Positions 49,921 to 57,948 of a stretch of DNA of 64,000 nt are shown here, piece after piece. Below the pieces are notes generated by a model, which had not been told where the DNA came from, did no database searches, and was given only the letters and a program-made list of their open reading frames with translations. The first letter of the stretch is position 1. Every line of letters begins with the position of its first letter. Source of the DNA: Hyphomicrobiales bacterium (lineage in GTDB: Bacteria > Pseudomonadota > Alphaproteobacteria > Rhizobiales > Rhizobiaceae); NCBI GenBank assembly GCA_900471485.1, contig UCEU01000038.1, forward strand, positions 62,001 to 126,000, given 5' to 3'. The position numbers and the translations under genes were made by a program.

Positions 49921-50667
49921 TTAGAGGACGCCAGCGGACTTGAGCTTTTCGACGAGCTCCGCGACCGACGCGACCTTGACGCCCGCCTTGCGGCCGGAGG
50001 GCTCCTCGGTCTTCAGGACCTTGAGCTTCGGCGCGGTGGAAACGCCGAAATCAGCGGGCGCCTTCTTGTCGAGCGGCTTCTTCTTGGCCTTCATGATGTT
50101 GGGCAGCGAAGCGTAGCGCGGCTCGTTGAGCCGCAGATCCGTGGTGACCACGGCAGGCAGCTTGACCTCGATGGTCTGCAGGCCGCCGTCGACCTCGCGG
50201 GTGACGGTCGCCTTGTTGTCGCCGATCTCGATCTTCGAGGCGAAGGTCGCCTGCGCGGTGCCGAGCAGCGCTGCCAGCATCTGGCCGGTCTGGTTCGAAT
50301 CGTCGTCGATCGCCTGCTTGCCGACGATGACGAGACCCGGCTGTTCGGCATCGACGACGCCCTTCAGGATCTTGGCGACGGCGAGCGGCTCGACCTGGTC
50401 GTCGGTCTCGACGAGAATGGCGCGGTCGGCGCCCATGGCGAGCGCGGTGCGCAGCGTTTCTTCCGCCTTGGCCGGGCCGATCGAGACGACGATCACTTCC
50501 TCGGCCTTGCCGGCTTCCTTCAGCCGCAGCGCTTCTTCCACGGAGATTTCGTCGAAGGGGTTCATCGACATCTTCACATTCGCAAGCTCGACGCCCGTGC
50601 CATCCGGCTTCACGCGGATCTTCACGTTGTAGTCAACCACCCGCTTCACGGGGACGAGAATCTTCAT
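49921..50667 (-). CDS. etfB: Electron transfer flavoprotein beta subunit
   Basis: 248 residues starting MKILVPVKRVVDYNVKIRV. AMP-binding and FAD-contact segments of the family are present: MNPFDEISVEEALRLKEAG, IDDDSNQTGQMLAALLG and the recognition loop around LPAVVTTDLRLNEPRYASLPNIMKAKKKP in sequence, through which ETF docks to its dehydrogenases. It is first in the etfB-etfA operon, whose promoter carries a palindrome at 50812-50827. Confidence 0.96.
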   Translation of the reverse strand: MKILVPVKRVVDYNVKIRVKPDGTGVELANVKMSMNPFDEISVEEALRLKEAGKAEEVIVVSIGPAKAEETLRTALAMGADRAILVETDDQVEPLAVAKILKGVVDAEQPGLVIVGKQAIDDDSNQTGQMLAALLGTAQATFASKIEIGDNKATVTREVDGGLQTIEVKLPAVVTTDLRLNEPRYASLPNIMKAKKKPLDKKAPADFGVSTAPKLKVLKTEEPSGRKAGVKVASVAELVEKLKSAGVL

Positions 50668-50811
50668 GGGGTCCTTCCTTCAACTCTTTCGCCAAGAAAA
50701 TGCGCGTTTCGGCGCTGCTCCGATTGTCGAATGGCGACATGGATACGCGTTTTTCCTCCAAACACAACGCTTCCATGACGCAAACAGGCAGATAGCGTCC
50801 CGAAATATATT

Positions 50812-50827
50812 ACGTTTACGTGAACGT
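50812..50827. promoter_or_regulatory. 16-bp palindrome in the etfB promoter, LiuR-like operator
   Basis: ACGTTTACGTGAACGT is palindromic except for one pair of bases and sits 145 bases before etfB. On the minus strand it directly follows TTGACG (-35-like, 50830-50825) and precedes a TATATT (-10-like), which is how MerR-family activators bind. The half-site ACGTTYAC resembles published LiuR sites controlling branched-chain amino-acid and ETF genes in proteobacteria, from memory. Confidence 0.5.
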
Positions 50828-50838
50828 CAATATTGTGA

Positions 50839-51627
50839 CTATGACTTGTCCCAGGGCAGGCGGGCGCGCAGTTGCCGCCCGGGTGCCGTCGCCATGGCGG
50901 GATTGGGGATGGCGCGGTCGCGCACGGCCTTTGGCGTGACGACCTCGCGGTCGAAAAGCGGGACGCCGCGGCGGCGCATCACCAGCACCAGCAGCGCGCC
51001 GGCGAGGATGCCGCCGACATGGGCGCCCCAGGAGACGCCGCCATCGGGATCAAGCACCAGCATGGCGAATTGCTGGCCGATCCATAACAGCAGCGGTACG
51101 AAGGCCGGCAGCGGAAGCGGCACGCGCATGAAGACCAGCACCCATATTTTCACGCGCGGATGCAGTATCACATAGGCCGCGACGACGCCCGATATGGCAC
51201 CGGACGCGCCGATCAGCGGCGCCTGCGACGTCGTGCCGACCAGCCCGTGCAACAGGGCGCCGGCGGCGGCACAGGCGAGATAGAAGACGAGGAAGCGCAG
51301 ATGGCCCATCGCATCCTCGACATTGTCGCCGAAGACCCAGAGGAAGATCATGTTGGAGGCGAGGTGCCAGAAGCCGGAATGCACGAAGGAATAGGTGATA
51401 TAGGTGCCGGGTTCGGGGATGAAGGCGAGTGCCGGCTCCAGCGTCGCATAATGGAAGGCGACCGCCGGGATGTAGCCCAGCCCGACCGTCGCGGCCTGCG
51501 ATATGTCGGTATCGGCGATCACGCCGGTGAACAGCCAGATGGCGACGTTGAGCGCGATGAGCCCCATCGTCACCCACTGAACCTTGATGTGCTTCAGCGT
51601 GTTGGCGTCGTGCAGCGGTATGAACAT
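50839..51627 (-). CDS. Rhomboid family intramembrane serine protease
   Basis: 262 residues with six to seven helices. The catalytic Ser is S142 in GASGAISG and the His is H203 in WGAHVGGILAG; FVHSGFWHLASNMIFLWVFG gives the conserved HxxxN block in helix 2. It cleaves within membrane-spanning segments of unknown substrates. The C-terminal 50 residues are basic and Pro-rich, likely cytoplasmic. The gene sits upstream of the etf promoter on the same strand; its 20-base gap to that palindrome leaves no room for other genes. Confidence 0.9.
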   Translation of the reverse strand: MFIPLHDANTLKHIKVQWVTMGLIALNVAIWLFTGVIADTDISQAATVGLGYIPAVAFHYATLEPALAFIPEPGTYITYSFVHSGFWHLASNMIFLWVFGDNVEDAMGHLRFLVFYLACAAAGALLHGLVGTTSQAPLIGASGAISGVVAAYVILHPRVKIWVLVFMRVPLPLPAFVPLLLWIGQQFAMLVLDPDGGVSWGAHVGGILAGALLVLVMRRRGVPLFDREVVTPKAVRDRAIPNPAMATAPGRQLRARLPWDKS

Positions 51628-51669
51628 GAAGCCTGCCCCCGGGCGTTCGCGTCAATAAATGAGACGAAG

Positions 51670-52248
51670 CTATCGGTTTTTTCCCGGAACCCAAAGCACA
51701 TCCGCATGGCCGCGGTCATTGGCGTGGCGGGCGGCGACGAAGAGGAAATCGGACAGGCGGTTGACGTATTTCAGCGCGGCCGTGCTGACGATCTCGCCCT
51801 TTTCGCGCGACAGCGACACCATCAGCCGCTCGGCGCGCCTGGCGATGGTGCGGGCGAGATGCAGGTGGGCGGCGGCGGAGTGGCCGCCGGGCAGCACGAA
51901 GGAGGTGAGCGGCTGCAGATCGGCGTTCAGCGTATCGATATCGCTTTCGATGCGCGCGACCTGGGTTTCGATGATCCTGAGCGGTTCGTATTCCGGCGGC
52001 TTGCCGGTGTCGGGCGTCGCGAGATCGGCGCCGAGGTCGAAGAGGTCGTTCTGGATCAGCATCAGCATGGCGTCGAGATCGGGCATGCCCTGCATGTGCA
52101 GGCGGGCTATGCCGATCGCCGAGTTCGCCTCGTCTATGGTGCCGAAGGCCTCGACGCGCAGGTCGTCCTTGGCGCGGCGCGGGCCGGAAACGAGCGCGGT
52201 TGTGCCGTCGTCGCCGGTGCGGGTATAGATCTTGTTGAGCTTTACCAT
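51670..52248 (-). CDS. PduO-type cob(I)alamin adenosyltransferase
   Basis: 192 residues. N-terminal KIYTRTGDDGTTAL is the ATP-binding motif; EAFGTIDEANSAIG and FVLPGGHSAAAHLHLARTIARRAERL (with ATP-contacting Arg and Glu residues) confirm the PduO class. It makes adenosylcobalamin from cob(I)alamin and ATP, the final activation of B12, complementing cobS/cobT in this window. It is co-oriented with a HIG1-like gene 19 bases upstream. Confidence 0.93.
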   Translation of the reverse strand: MVKLNKIYTRTGDDGTTALVSGPRRAKDDLRVEAFGTIDEANSAIGIARLHMQGMPDLDAMLMLIQNDLFDLGADLATPDTGKPPEYEPLRIIETQVARIESDIDTLNADLQPLTSFVLPGGHSAAAHLHLARTIARRAERLMVSLSREKGEIVSTAALKYVNRLSDFLFVAARHANDRGHADVLWVPGKNR

Positions 52249-52267
52249 GGCTGCTCCTCCTCAATGA

Positions 52268-52471
52268 TCAGCTGGGGCGTCCGCCGCCCGTCAGCCACAG
52301 TGTCAGCATGATCAGGAGCACGGCGACCGCCTGCAGCAGCACGCGCAGCTGCATCAGCTTGTTGGAAAGATTGGCATCGCCGCCCTTCATCATGTTGAAG
52401 AGCCCGCGGATCAGCACGATGCCGACAAGGCCGATGACGATGAAGGTGAGGACATAGGTGACGCTGGCCAT
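52268..52471 (-). CDS. Twin-helix HIG1-type small membrane protein
   Basis: 67 residues with two transmembrane helices (about 4-26 and 42-62) separated by a short positively charged loop with MMKGGDANLSNKLMQLRVLLQ, which resembles the HIG1 (hypoxia-induced gene 1) domain containing R-x-x-L-Q. Related proteins associate with cytochrome oxidase. It starts the pair with the adenosyltransferase; the functional tie is unclear. Confidence 0.78.
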   Translation of the reverse strand: MASVTYVLTFIVIGLVGIVLIRGLFNMMKGGDANLSNKLMQLRVLLQAVAVLLIMLTLWLTGGGRPS

Positions 52472-52489
52472 GCTGCTTTACGCTTTCTG

Positions 52490-53323
52490 TCAGTCCGTCC
52501 AGCGCATCAGGCGATAGAAGAGGTCCGCGGGCAGAAATCTCTTCAGAAGCATGCCCTGCTTCGCTGGCGTGGTTACGGGGTAATGTGGTCTAGGCTTGGA
52601 CGAGGTCAATGCGTGCTTCAGCACGGCATAGACCGCCTCCGGTCCGAGCTTATGTCGGTTGGTTCCGCCCGATCCGTCAAGCCGTGCCAGCTGGCGGCGG
52701 TAATCTGCCGCATGCACGGAATTGGTCACGTCGATGTTCTCGTTGATCTTGGCGAGCGCATTGGCGGTGAAGCGCGAAACGATCGGCCCCGGCTCGATGA
52801 GGCTGACATGGATGCCGCTGCCCTGCAATTCCATGCGCAGCGTCACGCTCAGGCCCTCGATGGCGAACTTCGATGCCGTGTAGGCGCCGCGATAGCGGTA
52901 GGGCACGACGCCCAATATCGACGAGCACTGGACGATGCGGCCCCGGCCGCGCCTGCGCATGAAGGGAATGACCTGGCGGGTGAGTTCGTGCCAGCCGAAG
53001 ACATTGGTCTCGAACTGCTGGCGCAGCACGTCGGTCGTCAGGTCCTCGACGGCGCCCGGCTGTCCATAGGCGCCGTTGTTGAAGAGCGCATCGATGCGCC
53101 CGGCGCTGCGCTCGCTCACCTCGCGCACGAAATCGGAGATGGTGTCGCTTCGGGTATAGTCCATGAAGAAGGCTTCGAGGCCGTCGCGCTCGAGCGCTGC
53201 GAGATCTTGGTGCTTGCGAACGGTTGCGAAAACCCGCCAGCCGTCGGCCTTCAGCGCGCGGGCGCAATGCGCGCCGATGCCGGAGGAGCATCCTGTCACG
53301 ATGATGGTGCGCTGATCCGGCAT
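52490..53323 (-). CDS. Short-chain dehydrogenase/reductase
   Basis: 277 residues from MPDQRTIIVTGCSSGIGAHCARAL (ATG at 53323 after CAGGAAAC). The cofactor motif TGCSSGIG, NNGAYG, the catalytic Ser in QCSSILG and the YxxxK pair in GAYTASKFAIEGLS are complete. A classical SDR, NADP preference likely from the Arg/Lys-rich loop (VRKHQD). Substrate unknown. The longer frame to 53377 overlaps the divergent YihY promoter. Confidence 0.9.
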   Translation of the reverse strand: MPDQRTIIVTGCSSGIGAHCARALKADGWRVFATVRKHQDLAALERDGLEAFFMDYTRSDTISDFVREVSERSAGRIDALFNNGAYGQPGAVEDLTTDVLRQQFETNVFGWHELTRQVIPFMRRRGRGRIVQCSSILGVVPYRYRGAYTASKFAIEGLSVTLRMELQGSGIHVSLIEPGPIVSRFTANALAKINENIDVTNSVHAADYRRQLARLDGSGGTNRHKLGPEAVYAVLKHALTSSKPRPHYPVTTPAKQGMLLKRFLPADLFYRLMRWTD

Positions 53324-53400
53324 GGATTGTTTCCTGTACAAATTGCGACTCGTTTCCCATATTCGCACGAAGGACACAATCTGGAATGCCGGGAGACGGA

Positions 53401-54333
53401 ATGCCGAGACTTTTTCGCGTCTTGTACGATGTTGTTTACGATGCGATCTGGCATTTCCTCGACGACGACGGCTTCGCCATGGCGAGCCACGTGGCGCTGT
53501 CCAGCCTGCTTGCGGTGTTTCCCTTCCTGATCTTCGGCACGACGCTGGCGAATTTTCTCGGTGCCGACCAGTTTTCCGATCGCGCGATCCACCTGATCTT
53601 CGATACCTGGCCGGAGGCGATCGCCAAGCCGCTGGTCGACCAGGTGGTGCAGGTCCTGACCGTGCCGCGCGGCGGGCTGCTGACGGTGTCGGTGCTGGCC
53701 GCCGCCTATTTCGCCTCCAACGGCGTCGAGGCGCTGCGCATTTCGCTCAACCGCGCCTACCGGGTGCAGGAAACGCGACCCTGGTATTTCACCCGTCTCG
53801 CCAGCCTCGGCTTCGTGATCATCGCGGTCACGATCTTCGCGGCGATCAGCATCATGCTGGTCGCGGTGCCGCTGGCGCTTGATTATGCCCGGCAGTGGTT
53901 CCCGCTATTTGCCGATACGCTGGATATCGTGTTCGACTGGCGTATCTACGGCACGCTCTTCGTGCTGACGGTGGGGCTGCTCGTCGTCCACCTCTGGCTG
54001 CCTGCCGGCCGCCGGCGCGTGTTCGACGTGGTGCCGGGCGTGCTGCTGACGCTGATCCTCTGGCTGGTGGGTGCGCTGATCTTCGCCTATTACCTCGCGA
54101 CCTTCGCCAATTACGCCGCCACCTATGCCGGCCTCGCCTCGGTGATGATCGTGCTGATCTTCCTCTACATGGTCGGCGTCATCTTCATCATCGGCGCGGA
54201 ACTGAACGCCGCCCTCCTGAAATTCCGGGTACGGGCGATCTTTTCGAACAATTTCCTGAGCGGTCAGCGGCAGCAGTCGTCAAAGACCGACAAGGTGGCG
54301 GATATCTCCCGCCGAGAGACCTCGGATTCTTAG
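53401..54333 (+). CDS. YihY/BrkB family inner-membrane protein
   Basis: 310 residues from MPRLFRVLYDVVYDAIWHF (GGGAGACGG upstream; an ATG at 53386 is an alternative). About six helices. GFAMASHVALSSLLAVFPFLIFG is the family start motif and ATYAGLASVMIVLIFLYMVGVIFIIGAELNAAL is the hallmark C-terminal block. Formerly annotated as ribonuclease BN; now viewed as a membrane protein of unknown function. The last 54 bases of the gene overlap the 3' end of gluQRS on the other strand. Confidence 0.9.
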   Translation: MPRLFRVLYDVVYDAIWHFLDDDGFAMASHVALSSLLAVFPFLIFGTTLANFLGADQFSDRAIHLIFDTWPEAIAKPLVDQVVQVLTVPRGGLLTVSVLAAAYFASNGVEALRISLNRAYRVQETRPWYFTRLASLGFVIIAVTIFAAISIMLVAVPLALDYARQWFPLFADTLDIVFDWRIYGTLFVLTVGLLVVHLWLPAGRRRVFDVVPGVLLTLILWLVGALIFAYYLATFANYAATYAGLASVMIVLIFLYMVGVIFIIGAELNAALLKFRVRAIFSNNFLSGQRQQSSKTDKVADISRRETSDS

Positions 54334-55161
54334 TGCCGCAAGCCCGGTATCGCCGGCGCTCTTCGACAGCTTGCGCCCGTCCGCGTCGGTGATCAGCCGG
54401 TGGTGATGATAGACAGGCGCAGGAAGGTCGAGCAGGACCTGCAGGACACGGTGCACCGCCGTTGCGTGAAAGAGGTCGAGCCCGCGCACGACATGGGTGA
54501 CGCCCTGCAGCGCATCGTCGACGACGACGGAGAGATGATAGCTCGAGGGCGCGTCGGAGCGCGACAGGATCGCATCGCCCCATCTGGCGGGGTCGGCCCC
54601 GATCGCGCCGCGCTCGCCGTCGCCCGTCTCGGTCCAGACGAGCGGTTCGCCGATCGTCTCCAGCGCCTTTGCCATGTCCAGCCGCCAGGCATGTTTGCGG
54701 CCGCTTGCCAGCATCGCCTCGCGCTCGCGGTGCGGCCGGTCCCGATCGTCGGCCGGATAGAGCGGCGAGCCATCGGGGTCGCGTGGCCACGACGTACCCG
54801 CCGCTTCCGATCCCTGCACCCGCGCCTTCACCTCGCCGCGGGTGAGGAAGGAGGGGTAGGCGAGGCCACGGTCGATCAGGCTCTTCAGCGCCGCCTGGTA
54901 ATCCGCGAAATGCTCCGACTGGCGGCGCACCGGTTTTTCCCAGTCGATACCGAGCCATTTGAGGTCGGTGCGGATGCCGGCTTCGAATTCGGGTGTGCAG
55001 CGGGTCAGATCTATGTCTTCGATGCGCAGCAGCAGGCGCCCATCCGCCGCATCCGCCATGTCGCGGTTCAGGAAGGCGGAGAGCGCGTGGCCGAGATGCA
55101 GCGGGCCGTTGGGGCTCGGGGCAAAACGGAAAACGGGCTTTTGACTGGGAATCGCGGTCAT
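54280..55161 (-). CDS. gluQ: Glutamyl-Q tRNA(Asp) synthetase
   Basis: 293 residues from MTAIPSQKPVFRFAPSPNG. A truncated glutamyl-tRNA synthetase: HIGH-like PLHLGHAL, LRIEDIDLTR, YHLSVVVDDALQGVTHVVRG and KMSKS-like RKLSKSAG, but no anticodon-binding domain. It attaches glutamate to queuosine in tRNA(Asp), a link with the precursor transporter at 25.8 kb. The zinc-binding Cys cluster of the E. coli enzyme is absent here (the region reads FLTRGEVKARVQGSEAAG). Its 3' end overlaps YihY. Confidence 0.92.
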   Translation of the reverse strand: MTAIPSQKPVFRFAPSPNGPLHLGHALSAFLNRDMADAADGRLLLRIEDIDLTRCTPEFEAGIRTDLKWLGIDWEKPVRRQSEHFADYQAALKSLIDRGLAYPSFLTRGEVKARVQGSEAAGTSWPRDPDGSPLYPADDRDRPHREREAMLASGRKHAWRLDMAKALETIGEPLVWTETGDGERGAIGADPARWGDAILSRSDAPSSYHLSVVVDDALQGVTHVVRGLDLFHATAVHRVLQVLLDLPAPVYHHHRLITDADGRKLSKSAGDTGLAALRIRGLSAGDIRHLVGL

Positions 55162-55201
55162 GCTTTCTTCTGCCACGGAATCAGAAAGATCGCGAGGAAA
55201 C

Positions 55202-55846
55202 GTGCATATCATTCGCAATGACGAGGATGTGAGACAGGGGCTGGATGAACTGCTCGTCATCGATCCGCGCCTTGTTTCGATCGCCGCCGATGCTGGTCCG
55301 CTGCCGCTGAGATTGCGGGAGCCAGGCTTCGAGGGGCTGGCGCATATCATCGTGTCGCAGATGGTGTCGCGGGCCAGTGCCGAGGCGATCTGGCGGCGGA
55401 TGCGGCCGGATGGCGCCGTGCTGACGGCGGAGACCTATGCGGCGCTGCATCCGGACGCTTGGCGCGAATTCGGCCTGTCGCGGGCCAAGGCAGAGACGCT
55501 GACGCGGATCGCCGAGGCGATCGCCGCCGGCGGGCTCGACCTGCAGGCGCTCTCCGGCCTGCCGCCGAAGGAGGCGCTTGCCGCGCTGACGGCGCTCAAG
55601 GGTGTCGGGCCGTGGACGGCGGAGGTCTACCTGATGTTCTCGGGCGGCCATGCCGACGTCTTTCCCTCCGGCGATATCGCGCTCCAGAACGCGGTGGCCG
55701 CGGCATTCGGCCTTGACGTGCGCCCGACGGCGAAAGGACTGGCTGTGATGGCGGAAACCTGGTCGCCGTGGAGATCGGTGGCGGCCCGGCTTTTCTGGGC
55801 TTATTATGCGGTAAAGCTCGGTCGTGGCTTGGTTCCCGTCGTCTGA
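55202..55846 (+). CDS. alkA: AlkA-like DNA-3-methyladenine glycosylase
   Basis: 214 residues from the GTG at 55202 (VHIIRNDEDVRQGLDEL), preceded by GAGGAAAC; an ATG at 55160 overlapping gluQ is less likely. The HhH-GPD signature is ALKGVGPWTAEVYLMFSGGHADVFPSGDIALQ in sequence, with the catalytic Asp in SGDIAL. It removes alkylated purines in base-excision repair. It lacks the N-terminal domain of E. coli AlkA, as in the shorter bacterial group. Divergent from gluQ. Confidence 0.9.
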   Translation: MHIIRNDEDVRQGLDELLVIDPRLVSIAADAGPLPLRLREPGFEGLAHIIVSQMVSRASAEAIWRRMRPDGAVLTAETYAALHPDAWREFGLSRAKAETLTRIAEAIAAGGLDLQALSGLPPKEALAALTALKGVGPWTAEVYLMFSGGHADVFPSGDIALQNAVAAAFGLDVRPTAKGLAVMAETWSPWRSVAARLFWAYYAVKLGRGLVPVV

Positions 55847-55956
55847 ACGGCAACACTTACAAAAGCCATGGTGCTGTTGAATTTATTGGACTTCACAATG
55901 CCGTCACAACCGGCCTAATATAAGAGTGCAGATGCCGAATCGATCAGGAGAGTCCC

Positions 55957-56514
55957 TTGACGATTGCAGTCTCCCCCCAGGCCCTGCCAGCACTCGTTCT
56001 GAATGCTGACTACAGGCCACTGAGTTATTATCCCTTGTCGCTCTGGTCCTGGCAGGACGCGATCAAGGCGGTGTTTCTTGACCGCGTAAACATCATTGCA
56101 GAATACGAACATTCGGTTTCCTCGCCGAGCTATTCGATGCGGCTTCCGAGTGTCGTGTGCCTGAAAACCTACGTGCAGCCTTCGCGCAATCCGGCTTTCA
56201 CGCGCTTCAACGTGTTCCTTCGCGACAAGTTCGAGTGCCAGTATTGCGGCGATCATAACGACCTGACCTTCGATCACGTCATTCCGCGCGCCCATGGCGG
56301 CGAGACGACGTGGCAGAATGTCGTGGCGGCCTGCTCTCCCTGCAATCTCAGGAAGGGCAGCAAGCTACCGAAGCAGGCAGGCATGTTCCCGCATCAGAAG
56401 CCTTACCAGCCGACCGTGCAGGATTTGCACAACAACGGCCGGCTCTTCCCGCCGAACTATCTGCACGACAGCTGGCTCGACTATCTCTACTGGGATAGCG
56501 AACTGCAGCCCTGA
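55957..56514 (+). CDS. HNH endonuclease family protein
   Basis: 185 residues with a TTG start at 55957 after CAGGAGAG. The N-terminal half, LVLNADYRPLSYYPLSLWSWQDAI in sequence, is conserved in this bacterial group; the HNH part is CQYCGDHNDLTFDHVIPRAHGG, then NVVAACSPCN, giving two CxxC zinc pairs, the catalytic His and the Asn. Such genes are core chromosomal in rhizobia, not mobile; a role in DNA repair is a guess. A -10-like TAATAT lies at 55916-55921. Confidence 0.88.
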   Translation: MTIAVSPQALPALVLNADYRPLSYYPLSLWSWQDAIKAVFLDRVNIIAEYEHSVSSPSYSMRLPSVVCLKTYVQPSRNPAFTRFNVFLRDKFECQYCGDHNDLTFDHVIPRAHGGETTWQNVVAACSPCNLRKGSKLPKQAGMFPHQKPYQPTVQDLHNNGRLFPPNYLHDSWLDYLYWDSELQP

Positions 56515-56563
56515 TCGCCTGCGAGCAGGACCGCTTCAAGCCCAACTGATCAGGTTTTCCTGA

Positions 56564-57076
56564 TCAGGCCGACTTGCGCACGCCGATGAAGGCGAAGGCG
56601 GCGAGGATGAGGCTTGCGATGACGTTCCAGCCGGCCATCGACAGACCGAGCACGCGCAGTGCCGCTTCCGTGCAGGAGGGGCCCTTGATGGTGTTGAGCT
56701 CGGTCAGGAGGTCACCCGCATTCTGCGTCATGCTGCCGGCGCTGGTCGAGCAGGCGGTGGGGCCGGCCCAGAAGTGCCATTCGACACCGGCGTGATAGAC
56801 GCCCATGCCGGCACCGACGACCATCAGCAGGCCGCCGGCCAGGAGGAAGGTGCGGCCGATCCAGTTGGGAAGGCCGAGCGCCGAGGTGATGGCGCCGATG
56901 ATCACAAGCGGGATGCCGTAATAATAGGGCTGGCGCTGCATCAGGCAGAGCTCGCAGGGAATATAGCCGCCGATATACTGGAAGCCGAGCGCGGAGCCGA
57001 TGACAATTGCCATGCCGATCGCAAGCAGGATCGAATAGACGAAGGTCGGGCGGCGAACAGAGAAGGAAGCAGTCAT
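56564..57076 (-). CDS. dsbB: Disulfide bond formation protein DsbB
   Basis: 170 residues with four transmembrane helices (about 13-33, 52-70, 75-95, 145-165). The first periplasmic pair is C41-E-L-C44 in IPCELCLMQRQPYY, the second pair C109 and C135 is in the second periplasmic loop, as in E. coli. It reoxidises DsbA and passes electrons to quinones. No dsbA is adjacent. Leftward, followed upstream by the YqaA gene. Confidence 0.9.
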   Translation of the reverse strand: MTASFSVRRPTFVYSILLAIGMAIVIGSALGFQYIGGYIPCELCLMQRQPYYYGIPLVIIGAITSALGLPNWIGRTFLLAGGLLMVVGAGMGVYHAGVEWHFWAGPTACSTSAGSMTQNAGDLLTELNTIKGPSCTEAALRVLGLSMAGWNVIASLILAAFAFIGVRKSA

Positions 57077-57124
57077 GCGGGGGCTCCGGGCAATTGGCGC
57101 GTGGGGGACGGCGCCGAGGCAATA

Positions 57125-57721
57125 TCAGTGAGCAAGCAGCTTGTAGGCGACGCCGAGCGCGATCAGCAGTCCGGCGACGATGGCCGTGATCTGGCCGAGG
57201 CGCTTTTCGATGAAGTCGCGGATCGGTTCGCCATAGCGGCGCAGCAGCCAGGCGAGGAAGAAGAAACGGGCACCGCGCGCGACGATCGCCGAGATGACGA
57301 AGAAGCCGAGGTTCATGTGAATGACGCCGGCAAGGATCGTCACCACCTTGATCGGCGGCAGGTGCGCGAGCCCTGACGTCACGAGCAGCAGCAGCAGGAT
57401 TTCCCACTCGTCGTGGATATAGACCCTCAACTGCTCGAAGGCGTCGAGCTTGCCGTAGAATTCCAGCACCGGGCGGGCGATGGCGTCATAGGCGTAATAG
57501 CCGAGTGCCCAGCCGGCGATGCCGCCGAGCACGGAGGCCACGGTCGCCACCAGCGCGTAGCGATAGGCGCGCTCGGGCCTTGAAAGCGCCATGGGCAGAT
57601 AGAGAACATCGGCGGGAACCAGAAAGACCGAGCTTTCGACGAAGGCGATAACGGCGAGCCAGACTTCGGCCGACTTGCGGGCGGCCAGCGACATGGTCCA
57701 ATCGTACAGTCTGCGAAGCAT
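57125..57721 (-). CDS. yqaA: YqaA family (VTT/DedA-like) membrane protein
   Basis: 198 residues. Four or five hydrophobic segments; AFVESSVFLVPADVLYLPMALSRPERA in sequence and VLGGIAGWALGYYAYDAIARPVL are the hallmarks of YqaA, a small branch of the SNARE-associated (VTT) superfamily. Members of the superfamily flip or scramble lipid carriers; YqaA itself is uncharacterised. It lies 48 bases upstream of dsbB on the same strand, so both may share a transcript. Confidence 0.88.
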   Translation of the reverse strand: MLRRLYDWTMSLAARKSAEVWLAVIAFVESSVFLVPADVLYLPMALSRPERAYRYALVATVASVLGGIAGWALGYYAYDAIARPVLEFYGKLDAFEQLRVYIHDEWEILLLLLVTSGLAHLPPIKVVTILAGVIHMNLGFFVISAIVARGARFFFLAWLLRRYGEPIRDFIEKRLGQITAIVAGLLIALGVAYKLLAH

Positions 57722-57906
57722 TCGGGTCCTTTCCGATCACGGTTCAACGAGCATTATTGGGCTCGCCGCGCGCTGTAAATGCTTGCTGTGTCGTTCGTGA
57801 GACGGGCAGCCAAAAAACTTCGTGATTGCCTGATGCCGTCAGGGCTGCCGCGCTGGCAGTTCCTCTTCTCTCCGAATCGCGAAACGGCGCCATTCTTTTG
57901 CTTTCA

Positions 57907-57948
57907 CGGAATCCGGACTGAAAACCGGACTTTCCCTGAAATTGCTCT
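57907..57948. repeat. Rhizobial intergenic repeat, divergent copy
   Basis: CGGAATCCGGACTGAAAACC followed by GGACTTTCCCTGAAATTGCTCT resembles the element at 12069-12112 and abuts the antiporter stop codon at 57947. It contains CCGGACT twice, five bases apart. Confidence 0.45.
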
